This document shows positions 31,989-41,209 of a DNA stretch of 64,000 bases, piece after piece. The position numbers and the translations under genes are program-made. The stretch is from assembly GCA_036008465.1 (NCBI GenBank), contig DASYNP010000100.1:115840-179839 (forward strand), written 5' to 3'. This DNA comes from DASPSM01 sp036008465. Its GTDB lineage: Bacteria; Planctomycetota; Planctomycetia; Planctomycetales; Planctomycetaceae. The notes under the pieces are model-generated. The model had not been told where the DNA came from. It was given only the letters and a program-made list of their open reading frames with translations, and did no database searches. The stretch's first letter is position 1. Each line of letters begins with the position of its first letter.

Positions 31989-33187
31989 ACGGCAGGAACC
32001 CTGTCCCCGCCTTGACGTTCTCGGCCCTCTTTCAGTGCGCGATCAATTTCGCGGCGCGACGCAAAGTAGTAAACGGCCCCGACGGCGGCGATTAGCATGC
32101 TGACGACCCGGTACGCGATCGCGGTCGCAACTCCGGCTGCCTCCGCTGCATTGGCCGGAACCGGCATTCCCGCCGCTTCGTTTGCCACCTGATACGATCT
32201 TGCGACCAACCCTTCGAATGCGCCCAATCCGGCCGGGACCGGAACGAAGACCGCTCCCACCTCGGCCCCCGGAATCAGCAAGAGGTGTCCCCAGTAGCCG
32301 GGCGCCGCGGCCCCTGCTTGCACCGCCCGGGAACAGAAGTAAAACCCCGACAGCATGCCGAAGTGTCCCACGATGCTGATGATTACACAGAAGACCAACA
32401 CTCGCCCTCGCGATTGGTAAAGCAGCACGGCGTTGACCAATGAGCCGATCATTGGGCCGACTTTGCGCAATCCAATGAGTCGCCGCATCAGGCCGGATCG
32501 CGGCACGGCGGGCAGCATCAGCAGCACCAATCCCACCGTACCTCCCAGCGTTCCGATCCAAAGCACGACGAGATAGGTTTTCACGACCGGGTGCGCGAGC
32601 AGCGCCGGCGGTTGAAAAAACATGCTGAACGCACCGACCATGAAGAGCGCCAGCACCCCCAGGATGCGATCCAGAAGAACCGTGGCCGCTGCAATGCCCT
32701 TCCTCGACGTTTGCTCGGTGGCGATTAGCCCTGCCTTGATCAAATCGCCCCCAGCGGATCCAGGCCCCACGAAGTTGCACGCGTAGCCGATAAAGCTCAG
32801 TCGCAGCGCGTCCTTGACGGTAAACGGGAAGTCCTGCGCCCAAACGAGCAAGTACCAGCGATAGAAAGTCAACGTGATCGAAGCAGCCACAACGAATAGG
32901 GCAATTGCCAAATCGGTCCAGTCGGGCTTTTGTGCTCGCAACTTAGCGAGCGGGGCCCTATATGCGTAAAACAGGTAGGCGAGCAAGGATAGGGCGACCA
33001 GCCATTTCAACCAGAACCAGTTCGCCCTCAGCACCTGAATTGCCAATTTGAGTGTACGCAACGGCAACGTCCCATCCTGCGATTTGGCAGTGTTTCTAGA
33101 CAATCGTCGCCGGGCCTGCAATTGAGAAGGCTTGCCACGCCGGGGGACCGCAGGGTATCTTTCCGCTCCAGTTGGATGGGATTCCAA
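31985..33187 (-). CDS. LPG-synthase-type (UPF0104) polytopic membrane protein
   Basis: The protein has about eight membrane helices and the motifs of the lysylphosphatidylglycerol-synthase transmembrane family: RWYLLVWAQ, NFVGPGSAGGDLIKAG, TVLLDRILGVLALF and a late PVPAGLGAFEGLV. Stand-alone members are flippase-like or glycolipid-related proteins of unclear role. The frame opens at TTG 33187, but the first 40 residues are polar and not conserved, so the real start may be one of the TTG codons near residue 40. Confidence 0.8.
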   Translation of the reverse strand: MESHPTGAERYPAVPRRGKPSQLQARRRLSRNTAKSQDGTLPLRTLKLAIQVLRANWFWLKWLVALSLLAYLFYAYRAPLAKLRAQKPDWTDLAIALFVVAASITLTFYRWYLLVWAQDFPFTVKDALRLSFIGYACNFVGPGSAGGDLIKAGLIATEQTSRKGIAAATVLLDRILGVLALFMVGAFSMFFQPPALLAHPVVKTYLVVLWIGTLGGTVGLVLLMLPAVPRSGLMRRLIGLRKVGPMIGSLVNAVLLYQSRGRVLVFCVIISIVGHFGMLSGFYFCSRAVQAGAAAPGYWGHLLLIPGAEVGAVFVPVPAGLGAFEGLVARSYQVANEAAGMPVPANAAEAAGVATAIAYRVVSMLIAAVGAVYYFASRREIDRALKEGRERQGGDRVPAV

Positions 33188-33269
33188 CGTGGCAGCGCGC
33201 CGCCGTTTCGCGGAAGCTGCCCGGAACGGGCCGGCTTCTTAAAGGCCTCGATTGCGAAAGGGCTCAAGG

Positions 33270-33644
33270 ATGAGCCGTCTGCCTGCACCGTCGCGCACGA
33301 CTGCGCGTCCGCGTTTTCGCGTCGTCCGACCAGAGGGCGACGAGGTAATCCTCCCGTTTCCGGCCAGCGGACCAAACGCGCGGATTTCGTCACCGCCCGA
33401 GCTGCCGTCGGCGGATCGGTTTGTCTCTGTTTCGCAGTTCAGACTGCCGGAGGGTCGCGAAGCCCTGCTGAGTCGCGCCCGTACGCTGCATCGCAACCGC
33501 TGCTGCCCGAATTGCCGGCGCGGCGGAGTCGTGCCTGTCGATCTTGGAGATGGGGACGACCGCCACCGAGCGATGCCCGTGCCGGGGACGTCAACGCTCG
33601 TCGGCTTCTATTGCGACGGCTGCGGAGCCGAGTGGCCCGCTTAG
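33270..33644 (+). CDS. Zinc-ribbon hypothetical protein
   Basis: The preferred start is ATG 33270 (MSRLPAPSRTT), giving 124 residues; a TTG at 33252 is the alternative. The C-terminus holds two CxxC knuckles, CCPNC and YCDGC, spaced about 35 residues apart and ending GAEW, a zinc-ribbon pattern. The N-terminal half is proline- and arginine-rich. Function is not recognised. Confidence 0.6.
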   Translation: MSRLPAPSRTTARPRFRVVRPEGDEVILPFPASGPNARISSPPELPSADRFVSVSQFRLPEGREALLSRARTLHRNRCCPNCRRGGVVPVDLGDGDDRHRAMPVPGTSTLVGFYCDGCGAEWPA

Positions 33645-33808
33645 CACTGAGTGAAGTGGACGGGTTCCGGCCGAGGGCAATGCGGCCCTCAATCGGCTCG
33701 ATCGCCTGGCCTCAGAAGGCTTTCTCTGACGCCAATCCTACGGGCGCAGGCCCAAATTGCTTTCCTGTCGCGGCCCCTCCATACTTGGGGTCCACATCGG
33801 GTGGTTGA

Positions 33809-34288
33809 ATGGCGCTGGTGATCGTGCCTTCGCACGCGCCAGCCGCGACAGACTGGCAATTCCAAGGCGAACAATCCTTGTCCGACGACAATCTCCCGCC
33901 GGCTCCCGGTGGTCGGCGCAAAAAGAAAAAATCGCCAGAATCAGTGGCGAAACCGCCCCGCCCAATTTGGTACCGCTACCTGCTCTGGGCGGTGATGGCT
34001 TGTTTCGCGGTGGGAGCCGTGATCGAGCTGCGCGCCCAATACTATTACAAACACAACCTGCACGTGGCCCAGGAGGCACTCGACCGCACCGAGGGAAATC
34101 CGAAAAAAGTTACCTACGACGAGATCAAGGATCGCTTTTGGGGGACGCCGGAATCGGGCACAGGGAGAAGCGATTTCGTCTCCAACGTCATCTACACCTG
34201 GTCATGGCACGGTCTTCGCAAGTACGTACTCCGTCTTTATGTCAGCCCGAAGGATGGCCAATTGCGTAAAGTCGAATCGGGACCGTGA
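33809..34288 (+). CDS. Single-span membrane hypothetical protein
   Basis: This 159-residue protein has a lysine-rich segment (GRRKKKK near 35-41), one membrane helix (about 54-73, YLLWAVMACFAVGAVIELRA) and a C-terminal domain with RFWGTPESG and KYVLRLYVS. The orientation would place the tail outside the cytoplasm. It lies 82 bases upstream of glgC on the same strand. Family not recognised. Confidence 0.6.
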   Translation: MALVIVPSHAPAATDWQFQGEQSLSDDNLPPAPGGRRKKKKSPESVAKPPRPIWYRYLLWAVMACFAVGAVIELRAQYYYKHNLHVAQEALDRTEGNPKKVTYDEIKDRFWGTPESGTGRSDFVSNVIYTWSWHGLRKYVLRLYVSPKDGQLRKVESGP

Positions 34289-34370
34289 CAGCGTCGCGAT
34301 GAGCCCAGCGGACCCCAGTCATCAATAAGACCGCTTGGGCCCTGCGAGGGGCTGTCTCAAAGAGAGTGCA

Positions 34371-35654
34371 ATGCCAACGATCGTCGGCTTAGTGATGGGA
34401 GGCGGTAAGGGGACTCGGCTGTTGCCGCTCACGCAACACCGCTCCAAGCCGGCTGTGCCTCTGGCCGGAAAATACCGTCTCATCGACATCCCAATCTCCA
34501 ACTGCATCAACAGCGGCATCAACCAGATTTACGTTCTCACGCAGTTCAACTCGGTGAGCCTGCATCGGCACATTCGGCAAACGTATCAGTTCGACCACTT
34601 CGACAACGGATTTGTGGAAATCCTCGCGGCCCAGCAGACCAACGAAGGGGCCGATTGGTACCAGGGAACAGCCGACGCGGTCCGCAAACAGATTCGCTAC
34701 ATCGAGCAGCCCTGGATCGACTACGTGCTCGTCCTTTCGGGCGACCAGCTCTATCGCATGGACTACCGTGCGATGCTCGAAACGCATTGCCGCGAAAAGG
34801 CCGACGTGACAATCGCGGCCGTGCCCGTCACGCAAGAGGCGGCCCGGTCGTTCGGCATTATGAGGATCAACGAAACGGGCCGCGTCGTCGGCTTCCTCGA
34901 GAAACCGAAGACCCAAGAAGAATTCGCCTTGGTGCGCAGCGATCCAGCCTGGCTCGACGCTCACGGGGTTGTCAGCCGTGGCCGCGATGGTCTGGCCAGC
35001 ATGGGCATCTACCTCTTCAATCGCGAAACACTGGTCGAGCTACTGGAGAAATCGGATTACCAGGATTTCGGGAGGGAAGTGTTCCCGATGTCGATTCGGG
35101 CGCGGCGGGTTCAGGTCTATCCCTTCGACGGTTACTGGGAAGACATCGGCACGATCCGTTCGTTCTATGAGGCGAATCTCGCTCTGGCGAAGGTTCCGGC
35201 GCCGTTCGAATTTGAGTCGGCTTCCGGTCCGATCTATACGCACGCTCGTTCGCTGCCGCCGGCGCGCGTCGACGGGGGGACGATCCGCGAATCCCTTTTG
35301 GCCGATGGCTGCGTGATCGAGGCGGGGGTCACGATTGAGCACAGCGTGATCGGACTGCGCTGTCACATCGGTCGCAACGCAACCATCCGCAATTCAATCC
35401 TGATGGGCGCGGATTTCTTCGCGTCCGACGAGCCGCGAGAGTCGGGTGCCTCGGAGTCGTGCCTGGGAGTTTGTGAAGGCGCAGTCATCAGCGGGGCCAT
35501 CATCGACAAGAATTGTCACATCGGCCGCAACGTGCGGATTGAGAGCCGAAGCCGGCCGGACGCCGACTTCGACAACTTCTCAATTCGCGATGGGATCATC
35601 GTGGCCCACAAAGGGGCCTCTTTTCCCGATGGCTGGACGCTGCCCCGCGTTTGA
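34371..35654 (+). CDS. glgC: Glucose-1-phosphate adenylyltransferase
   Basis: This enzyme makes ADP-glucose for glycogen or similar alpha-glucans. The 427-residue product starts at ATG 34371 (MPTIVGLVMGGGKGTRLLPL in overview); AGAGAG is close upstream. The nucleotidyl-transferase motif GGGKGTRL, the product-binding SGDQLYRMDY, the substrate lysine region GFLEKPK and the C-terminal left-handed beta-helix (ISGAIIDKNCHIGRNVRIES) are all present. Length matches the cyanobacterial/plant-like and bacterial forms. No glgA or glgB is adjacent. Confidence 0.93.
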   Translation: MPTIVGLVMGGGKGTRLLPLTQHRSKPAVPLAGKYRLIDIPISNCINSGINQIYVLTQFNSVSLHRHIRQTYQFDHFDNGFVEILAAQQTNEGADWYQGTADAVRKQIRYIEQPWIDYVLVLSGDQLYRMDYRAMLETHCREKADVTIAAVPVTQEAARSFGIMRINETGRVVGFLEKPKTQEEFALVRSDPAWLDAHGVVSRGRDGLASMGIYLFNRETLVELLEKSDYQDFGREVFPMSIRARRVQVYPFDGYWEDIGTIRSFYEANLALAKVPAPFEFESASGPIYTHARSLPPARVDGGTIRESLLADGCVIEAGVTIEHSVIGLRCHIGRNATIRNSILMGADFFASDEPRESGASESCLGVCEGAVISGAIIDKNCHIGRNVRIESRSRPDADFDNFSIRDGIIVAHKGASFPDGWTLPRV

Positions 35655-35679
35655 CCGCTGCATCGAGTTCGATTGCTGC

Positions 35680-35719
35680 AAAAAAAGAGGGCGATGCTCG
35701 CGCTCGAGCAACGCCCTCT
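35680..35719 (-). terminator. Rho-independent terminator for the secreted-protein gene
   Basis: The stem GAGGGCG-a-TGCTCG pairs with CGAGCA-a-CGCCCTC around the loop CGCT (35687-35718). Reading on the minus strand, seven T bases follow (the A-run at 35680-35686). It lies between the stops of convergent genes and, from the position of the T-run, serves the minus-strand gene ending at 35743. Confidence 0.88.
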
Positions 35720-35742
35720 GCAGTGAATGCGACCGCTTGCGG

Positions 35743-36510
35743 TTACTCCGCGGGCGGTTCCGCGAAGGCCTTGGGATCGACCTTATCGAGTACCTTCACG
35801 TCGGTGACCTCGAGGTCGATGAACTTTTCGCCGTTGCGCTTGTTCTCGACTTTTGTCGCGTGCTTGATTCCGTCGAATTCTTTGTATTTGCCGTACGTCG
35901 TTTCCTGCGTGAACTCATCTCCCTGGAAGCCGGCAACCGTGGCGAGCATTTTGACCGGCAGGCCGCTCTCTTTATCGAAGAAAAGTTCGAAGTCCTTCTT
36001 GTCCGGGCCGACGATCTTGAGTGCGATGACCGGCTTGTTGTCGACCTTGTCCTCCTTGGTCGATTCGACTTTGAAGTCCTTGCCCTTCAGCGGGAGAATG
36101 ATTGCCGGGACAACCGAGAGGTAGACGGCCCGCTTCTGGTTGGCGAGCTGGTCGTCTTCGAGCTTGCTCGTCATGTCTGCGAACTTTCGCCACGCTTTGT
36201 CGCCGTCCATCACGGTGACGCCTTTGACCTCATTGCCGCCAAAGTCGCCTTTAAATTCCTGGCGGAACTTGGTCATTCCCACGGTCGTGGTCGTTGTGCT
36301 GAAATCACCCTCATTGCCGCCAATGCTCAGTTTCCCTTTCCCTTTGGTCTCGACCGCCTTGGCTTCACGGGCGGAGATCTTGGCCTCGCCCCCGAGCGCC
36401 GTGATGGCCTTTTCGATCACTTCCTTGGCGTCCGGTCCGGCCGCCTGCACGCCGCAACGGGCGCTCAATACAAGCGCCGTCGCCACACACGCTCCAACAA
36501 ACCTTGTCAT
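35743..36510 (-). CDS. Secreted protein, LolA-like or outer-membrane-lipoprotein-sorting type
   Basis: The start is ATG 36510 (MTRFVGACVATALVLSARCG followed by VQAAG), giving 255 residues with a Sec signal peptide; the open frame upstream is not conserved. The mature part has a helix (KEVIEKAITALGGEAKI) and then many beta strands with the motif KGKGKLSIGG..TMTTVGMTKFRQEFKG-like, as in the LolA/LppX half-barrel fold (name only by overall pattern). A C-terminal GIKHATKVENKRNGEKFIDLEVTDVK-type strand pair ends in FAEPPAE. Role in lipid or lipoprotein transport is inferred only from the fold. Confidence 0.65.
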   Translation of the reverse strand: MTRFVGACVATALVLSARCGVQAAGPDAKEVIEKAITALGGEAKISAREAKAVETKGKGKLSIGGNEGDFSTTTTTVGMTKFRQEFKGDFGGNEVKGVTVMDGDKAWRKFADMTSKLEDDQLANQKRAVYLSVVPAIILPLKGKDFKVESTKEDKVDNKPVIALKIVGPDKKDFELFFDKESGLPVKMLATVAGFQGDEFTQETTYGKYKEFDGIKHATKVENKRNGEKFIDLEVTDVKVLDKVDPKAFAEPPAE

Positions 36511-36727
36511 GGGATGTACTGCCTTTGTTCTGTTACCCGTGAACGAAACGCCTCGCTGTACAAGAGAGCCGCAACGCAGACCATCCACGCTGCCGATCGA
36601 GTGCGCTAGAAAGTTAGCGGATGGGAAACCCGCCGTCCCGAAATCGTAGCCAGAACGCGCGCCAATTGCCACGAAAATCGAGCGCATCGCGAAAGCGCCA
36701 ATCCTCAGGGGATCCTATTCCTTGGAC

Positions 36728-39238
36728 TTAGTCTGGACGTTCGATCGTGCTCATCAGCCGAAGCTGGGCGGTGAATCCCTCGGCAGCCTTTTGGCGATCC
36801 AGCGGCACAAAGTGGTACTCGCCGCCGATCCAATCCTGAAATTGGTCTCGATAATGTTGGCTACCGATATGACCCGATTGGCTTTGCGCGTCAATCACCC
36901 AGAGGCCAGCCGGCGATTCACCCAGATCGCAGATCATGCGGAAGCCAGCGCCCGTGGCCGCTTCGAAGTCGGGGCCGCGGCCGGTGTTGCAGACAGTCGT
37001 CGCGTCGCCGCGAACTCCGACCCCTCCCTGATTCAGCAGCAGCCCCAGATCGCCGCGGCCAGCGAGAAAATGCTTCATTTCGAGTCGATGGAGCCGGCCC
37101 CAGCTCCAATCGGCGATGTTGGGACCGAACCGTTCAGCCAGGCGATCAAGTGTGCAGCCGAACGTCTCACGAATGGCGGGTCCACAATCATCGCGAGCGA
37201 ACCAGCCGTCTGGATCAGAACCCGGTGGATCGTTCTGGAGAAGTTTCGCGGCCAAGCCCTCGATCCCACCCGTCAAGAAGGGGACGTGTCTTGCATCAAA
37301 TCTCTCGGTGGCAACGCGGTGACACCAATCGACAAAGAAAACGTTGAAGATCGTGGGAGCCGCGAGTTCGGGGAGACAGTCTCCGTTCCACGCGCGGAGC
37401 AAGGCGAGGGCCCGCTGGACGTCGCTTCGCTCGGACGACGCCAGCAGCGTGCACAGGTTGGGGAGACAGGCGACCGCACGCAGCGAGCAAGCGTCCTGTT
37501 GCAGCCGCCGATGATCCGCCAGCGTGTGAGTCGGCTGAGACTCGAGCACCTCGCGGATCCGTCGCGCCCGGTGCCCGCTGGTCCATGTGCCGGAAAGCGG
37601 ATAACCATACCAATTGCCGACGACGCGATTGTTCGCCGTGACAATGAACCCCCGCTGCGGATTGATGACGGCCGGCATATCGTCGAACTGGATTAGACCA
37701 TCCCACTCGTCGGCGGGATCGAAAGCCTGCCGAAAGCCGCGTTCGGCCCTGCGTCTCAGCGGAATTCGGCCCGTCGCGTGATAGCCGATGTTCCCATCCA
37801 CGTCGGCGAATACGACAGAAAAGGTCGGCACGTGCCAAGGCCTCAGCGATTCGCGAAACTCCAGGTAGTTTCGGGCCCGGTTCGCTCCCAAAAGCGCGGT
37901 CAGCCAACCCCCGTGCTCTGCTCCGAGCCATCTAAGCGAGACGGCGCCCAGGCGGTTGGCCAGTGCGGGCAAAAGATCGTCCACGTTCGGCCCAAAGTGC
38001 GAGCTAACCACTTGCCGGAGGACGGGGGCTTGTCCACGCACCTCGATCGATTCCCATCGCTCCTCCGCAGGCTCCCACTTTCCCGCACGGAGAAAACAGC
38101 CCGGATAGTCGGGGTCCAAGTCCTCGCGATAGAGATCTCGCTGCGAACAAATGTTGTTGGTGATTCCCCAAGCCATGTGCCGATTGCGTCCGATGAGCAC
38201 CGCCGGCATTCCCACGTAGGCACAGCCAGCCACGTCGAACGAGCCGCCCTGGAGATGCACCGAATACCAGCAAGAGACGGCTTCGATCGCGATGTGCGGA
38301 TCGCTGGCGACGGTCGGCCGCCCACTTGCGCTCCGCTTGCCGTCAATCACCCAGTTGTTGCTGCCGACTGAGGCGTCCGGATCGCTGACTGACTCCCCAA
38401 CACCGGAGTTTGTGGGCGAACTGATCGGCGGGCCCCATCGAGGCAGATCGCCCGGCCGCAGGATACTTTCGTCATCAGCCTCGGCAGTGAGAAATGCCTC
38501 ATAGCAAGCGCCAAACCCCATTTTGTCGCCTACTCTCCGATGCGCCAAAGTGAGTTGCTTCGCCAATTCAGGCACAGCGATGACGGGAAAGCGGCCGGTG
38601 AGGTACCAGCGGAATTCGTTCTCGATCAAAAGGCAGTCGACAGGACGCCACGGTTCCGGCCGGTAGTCGAGCAGATCGAATTCGATGGGCAGGGTGTCAC
38701 CCGAGTGCTCAATCAGGGCATTAACGCCCTGGCTGAACCAGGTGAGCACGCTTCGCGTTTCGGACGGCAACTTCTCCCACTCTGCCTCTGCAATCCGATG
38801 CAGTCCGACGGTCCGCGCGAGAATGTCTTGTGGCAGCCCTTCCGTCCCCAGAATTTCGCTGAGCCTTCCGGCCCCCTTGCGCCGGAGCCAATCGAGCTGG
38901 AACAGCCGATCCTGCGCAACGGCGTAGCCGAAGCCGAAAAACAGATCCGAATCCGATTCGGCGAAGATGTGTGGCACACCCTGCCGGTTGCGGCAGATTT
39001 CGACCGGTCGATCGACGGAGGCCAGTTGCAGTCCCGAGTCTCTCGGCACGCGTGATTCCGCCGTGCACTTCCAGCGCTCGAGGAACTCGGGCCGCGTGAT
39101 TCCAATTGCCCGGCAGATGGAATCAATTGATTGGCCGCTGCCGAGCTGGGCGAGGGCGCTCTTCGACAAATACTCCATGGTCGATCTCGGGCGAGTCGTT
39201 GCGGGCAGGGCCGGTTTCTGGAGCGTATTCTGCTTCAC
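36728..39238 (-). CDS. Penicillin-acylase-family Ntn hydrolase
   Basis: This protein of up to 836 residues shows the penicillin acylase plan: an alpha part with NRQGVPHIFAESDSDLFFGFGYAVAQDRLFQLD-type sequence, a linker, then the nucleophile serine in GSNNWVI, after which autoproteolysis would create the beta chain. Oxyanion-hole and substrate residues AWGITNN and VTANNRVVG follow. Relatives cleave amides such as acyl-homoserine lactones or beta-lactam side chains. Starts possible at GTG 39238 or ATG 39178. Neither gives a signal peptide, unlike most family members, and the first 50 residues (LSKSALAQLGSGQSIDSICR, GITRPEFLERWK) resemble a helix-turn-helix. Confidence 0.85.
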   Translation of the reverse strand: MKQNTLQKPALPATTRPRSTMEYLSKSALAQLGSGQSIDSICRAIGITRPEFLERWKCTAESRVPRDSGLQLASVDRPVEICRNRQGVPHIFAESDSDLFFGFGYAVAQDRLFQLDWLRRKGAGRLSEILGTEGLPQDILARTVGLHRIAEAEWEKLPSETRSVLTWFSQGVNALIEHSGDTLPIEFDLLDYRPEPWRPVDCLLIENEFRWYLTGRFPVIAVPELAKQLTLAHRRVGDKMGFGACYEAFLTAEADDESILRPGDLPRWGPPISSPTNSGVGESVSDPDASVGSNNWVIDGKRSASGRPTVASDPHIAIEAVSCWYSVHLQGGSFDVAGCAYVGMPAVLIGRNRHMAWGITNNICSQRDLYREDLDPDYPGCFLRAGKWEPAEERWESIEVRGQAPVLRQVVSSHFGPNVDDLLPALANRLGAVSLRWLGAEHGGWLTALLGANRARNYLEFRESLRPWHVPTFSVVFADVDGNIGYHATGRIPLRRRAERGFRQAFDPADEWDGLIQFDDMPAVINPQRGFIVTANNRVVGNWYGYPLSGTWTSGHRARRIREVLESQPTHTLADHRRLQQDACSLRAVACLPNLCTLLASSERSDVQRALALLRAWNGDCLPELAAPTIFNVFFVDWCHRVATERFDARHVPFLTGGIEGLAAKLLQNDPPGSDPDGWFARDDCGPAIRETFGCTLDRLAERFGPNIADWSWGRLHRLEMKHFLAGRGDLGLLLNQGGVGVRGDATTVCNTGRGPDFEAATGAGFRMICDLGESPAGLWVIDAQSQSGHIGSQHYRDQFQDWIGGEYHFVPLDRQKAAEGFTAQLRLMSTIERPD

Positions 39239-39299
39239 GGAGGATGTCTATGAGCACGGAGGACCGCTTAACTGCGTGCAAAGCGCCTAAGAGGTGAGT

Positions 39300-39318
39300 C
39301 GCGCGCCAACGGCGCGCG
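39300..39318. repeat. Perfect 8-base hairpin in a divergent intergenic region
   Basis: CGCGCGCC-AAC-GGCGCGCG forms an eight-base stem with a three-base loop. It lies between the penicillin-acylase-like gene (minus) and the YfcE-like gene (plus). No T-run follows on either strand, so it may be a protein-binding or leader structure rather than a terminator. Confidence 0.4.
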
Positions 39319-39436
39319 CAACGAAGTGGCTGTCGGGAGACGATATAATTCCCCTTTCAGTTTCGATTTGTTTTGCCGCGCCGAGAAAGTCACTGACTGT
39401 GTGCGCGGTTTTTCGAGGATTGCGGAAATATCCACC

Positions 39437-39946
39437 ATGCGGATTGGGCTGTTTGCCGACGCTCACGATCACGTCGATAACGTCTGCCGCGCCGTGGCCG
39501 AGTTCAATCGGCTCGAGTGCGAGTTGGTGATCTTCGCAGGCGATTTCGTGTCGCCGATCATCGTCCCGCCGCTACGCAAGCTGAAGTGTCCGGTGCTGGC
39601 CTGTTTTGGCGACAACGACGGCAACCAGATCGGCTTGCAAGGGGGAATGAGGATTGTTGGCCCGGTGGGCTACCCGCCTTTGGGGCTTCGGACTTCCGAC
39701 GGCGTCCGAATCCTGATCGCCCACACTACCGAGCAGGTTCGGGGGATGGTCACAGACGCTCAGGTTGTGATTTGTGCTCATACGCATAAGCCGGCAATCC
39801 ACACCGACCACGGAGTGCTCTTCGTCAATCCGGGGGAGACGAGCGGCTGGACCTATCGCAAACCCACGATTGGAGTTCTGGAGACAGAGCCCCTCTCGGC
39901 CCGAATCATCCCGCTGCCTGAGATGACCCCGGCCCCGCAAATCTGA
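39437..39946 (+). CDS. YfcE/MJ0936-type metallophosphodiesterase
   Basis: This 169-residue protein starts at ATG 39437 (MRIGLFADAHDHVDN). The calcineurin-like metal motifs are in order: DAHDH, FAGDFVSP, FGDNDGN, HTTE, and CAHTHKP with NPGETSG. The small size matches the YfcE family of phosphodiesterases with two metal ions. Note DAHDH in place of the common D-x-H; the metal ligands are kept. Substrate unknown. Confidence 0.87.
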   Translation: MRIGLFADAHDHVDNVCRAVAEFNRLECELVIFAGDFVSPIIVPPLRKLKCPVLACFGDNDGNQIGLQGGMRIVGPVGYPPLGLRTSDGVRILIAHTTEQVRGMVTDAQVVICAHTHKPAIHTDHGVLFVNPGETSGWTYRKPTIGVLETEPLSARIIPLPEMTPAPQI

Positions 39947-40105
39947 AGACGGCCGTCACGCCGCCTCGGGGGTGATCCCGCCCCTACTGTCGCCCTGGCT
40001 TAGACCCCGTTATGATCCTGAGACAACGGAAATGACGCACGGCCACGGGCCGTCGATCGAAGGGAGGATGTTGGCAGGAATCCCAATCCCAGGAGGGGAG
40101 CAAGG

Positions 40106-41128
40106 ATGGCAGGCAAAAACGGAAGCATGAACGCGCCGAAAACAAACGAGTGCTGGATCGGCTTTGACCTGGGCGGCACCAAAATGATGGCCCTGGTCTA
40201 TGACGCCTCATTCCGTTCCATAGTTCGTAAACGCCGCAAAACCAAGGGGCACGAAGGGGCTGAAGCCGGCTTAGCGCGCATCGTCACGACGATTGACGAG
40301 GCACTCGCCGAAGCCAACCTCGATCGCTCGGCCATGCGCGGCATCGGCCTAGGGAGCGCGGGGCCGCTCGATCTCGACGAAGGGATCATTCTTGACGCCC
40401 CGAACCTGGGTTGGAAGGACGTCAAAATCAAGGCCGCCTTGGAGAAGGAGTTCGGCTGCCCGGCCGTGATTCTCAACGACGTCGACGCGGGCGTTTACGG
40501 GGAATATCGTTTCGGGGCGGGTCGTTCTTCGCGGTGCCTCGTCGGCGTTTTTCCGGGTACAGGAATCGGAGGAGGCTGCGTTTACGACGGCAAGATTCTC
40601 CGCGGTCGCACCAATTCGTGCATGGAAATTGGACACATTCAAGTGATGCCCGACGGGCCGCTTTGTGGCTGCGGACTGCACGGATGCCTGGAATCGGTCG
40701 CCAGTCGCCTGGCTATCGCCGGCGCGGCCGCCCAGGCCGCCTACCGCGGCCTGGCACCGCATCTTTTAGACATCGCCGGCACGGATCTCGACAACATCCG
40801 CAGCGGAGCATTGGCGGAATCCATTACTGCGGGCGATACCGTGATCGAGACCATCGTTCGCACGGCGGCCGGACACATCGGCACCGCAGTGGCCTCGGTC
40901 GTACATTTGCTTGCTCCGGATTGCGTCGTATTGGGAGGTGGACTGGTCGAAGCCATGCCCCGTTTGATCGTCAACGAGGTTGCTGCCTCGGCGCGCAAAA
41001 AGCTCCTCCCTTCTTTTGTCGATTCGTTTGAGGTTCTGCCCGCGGAACTGGGAGACGATTCGACGGCAATGGGGGCTGCCGCGTGGGTCCGCGAGGTCGG
41101 GGCCGAGCCGGTCATGGCTAAAGCGTAG
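40106..41128 (+). CDS. ROK-family sugar kinase (glucokinase-like)
   Basis: This 340-residue protein has the ATP-binding DLGGTK near residues 21-26, the catalytic LNDVDAGVYGEYRFGAG region with its aspartate, GTGIGGG, and the ROK signature MEIGHIQ followed by the zinc knuckle CGCGLHGCLE. There is no N-terminal DNA-binding domain, so it is a kinase, not a repressor. AGGAGG lies nine bases before the ATG. Glucose or N-acetyl-sugars are likely substrates. Confidence 0.87.
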   Translation: MAGKNGSMNAPKTNECWIGFDLGGTKMMALVYDASFRSIVRKRRKTKGHEGAEAGLARIVTTIDEALAEANLDRSAMRGIGLGSAGPLDLDEGIILDAPNLGWKDVKIKAALEKEFGCPAVILNDVDAGVYGEYRFGAGRSSRCLVGVFPGTGIGGGCVYDGKILRGRTNSCMEIGHIQVMPDGPLCGCGLHGCLESVASRLAIAGAAAQAAYRGLAPHLLDIAGTDLDNIRSGALAESITAGDTVIETIVRTAAGHIGTAVASVVHLLAPDCVVLGGGLVEAMPRLIVNEVAASARKKLLPSFVDSFEVLPAELGDDSTAMGAAAWVREVGAEPVMAKA

Positions 41129-41209
41129 GGAAGCGAATTTGCCGCGAGCTACAATTGATGAGTCCGATCAACTTCGGGTGACACCCGCGATGGTCGCGCC
41201 AGTTGCGTT

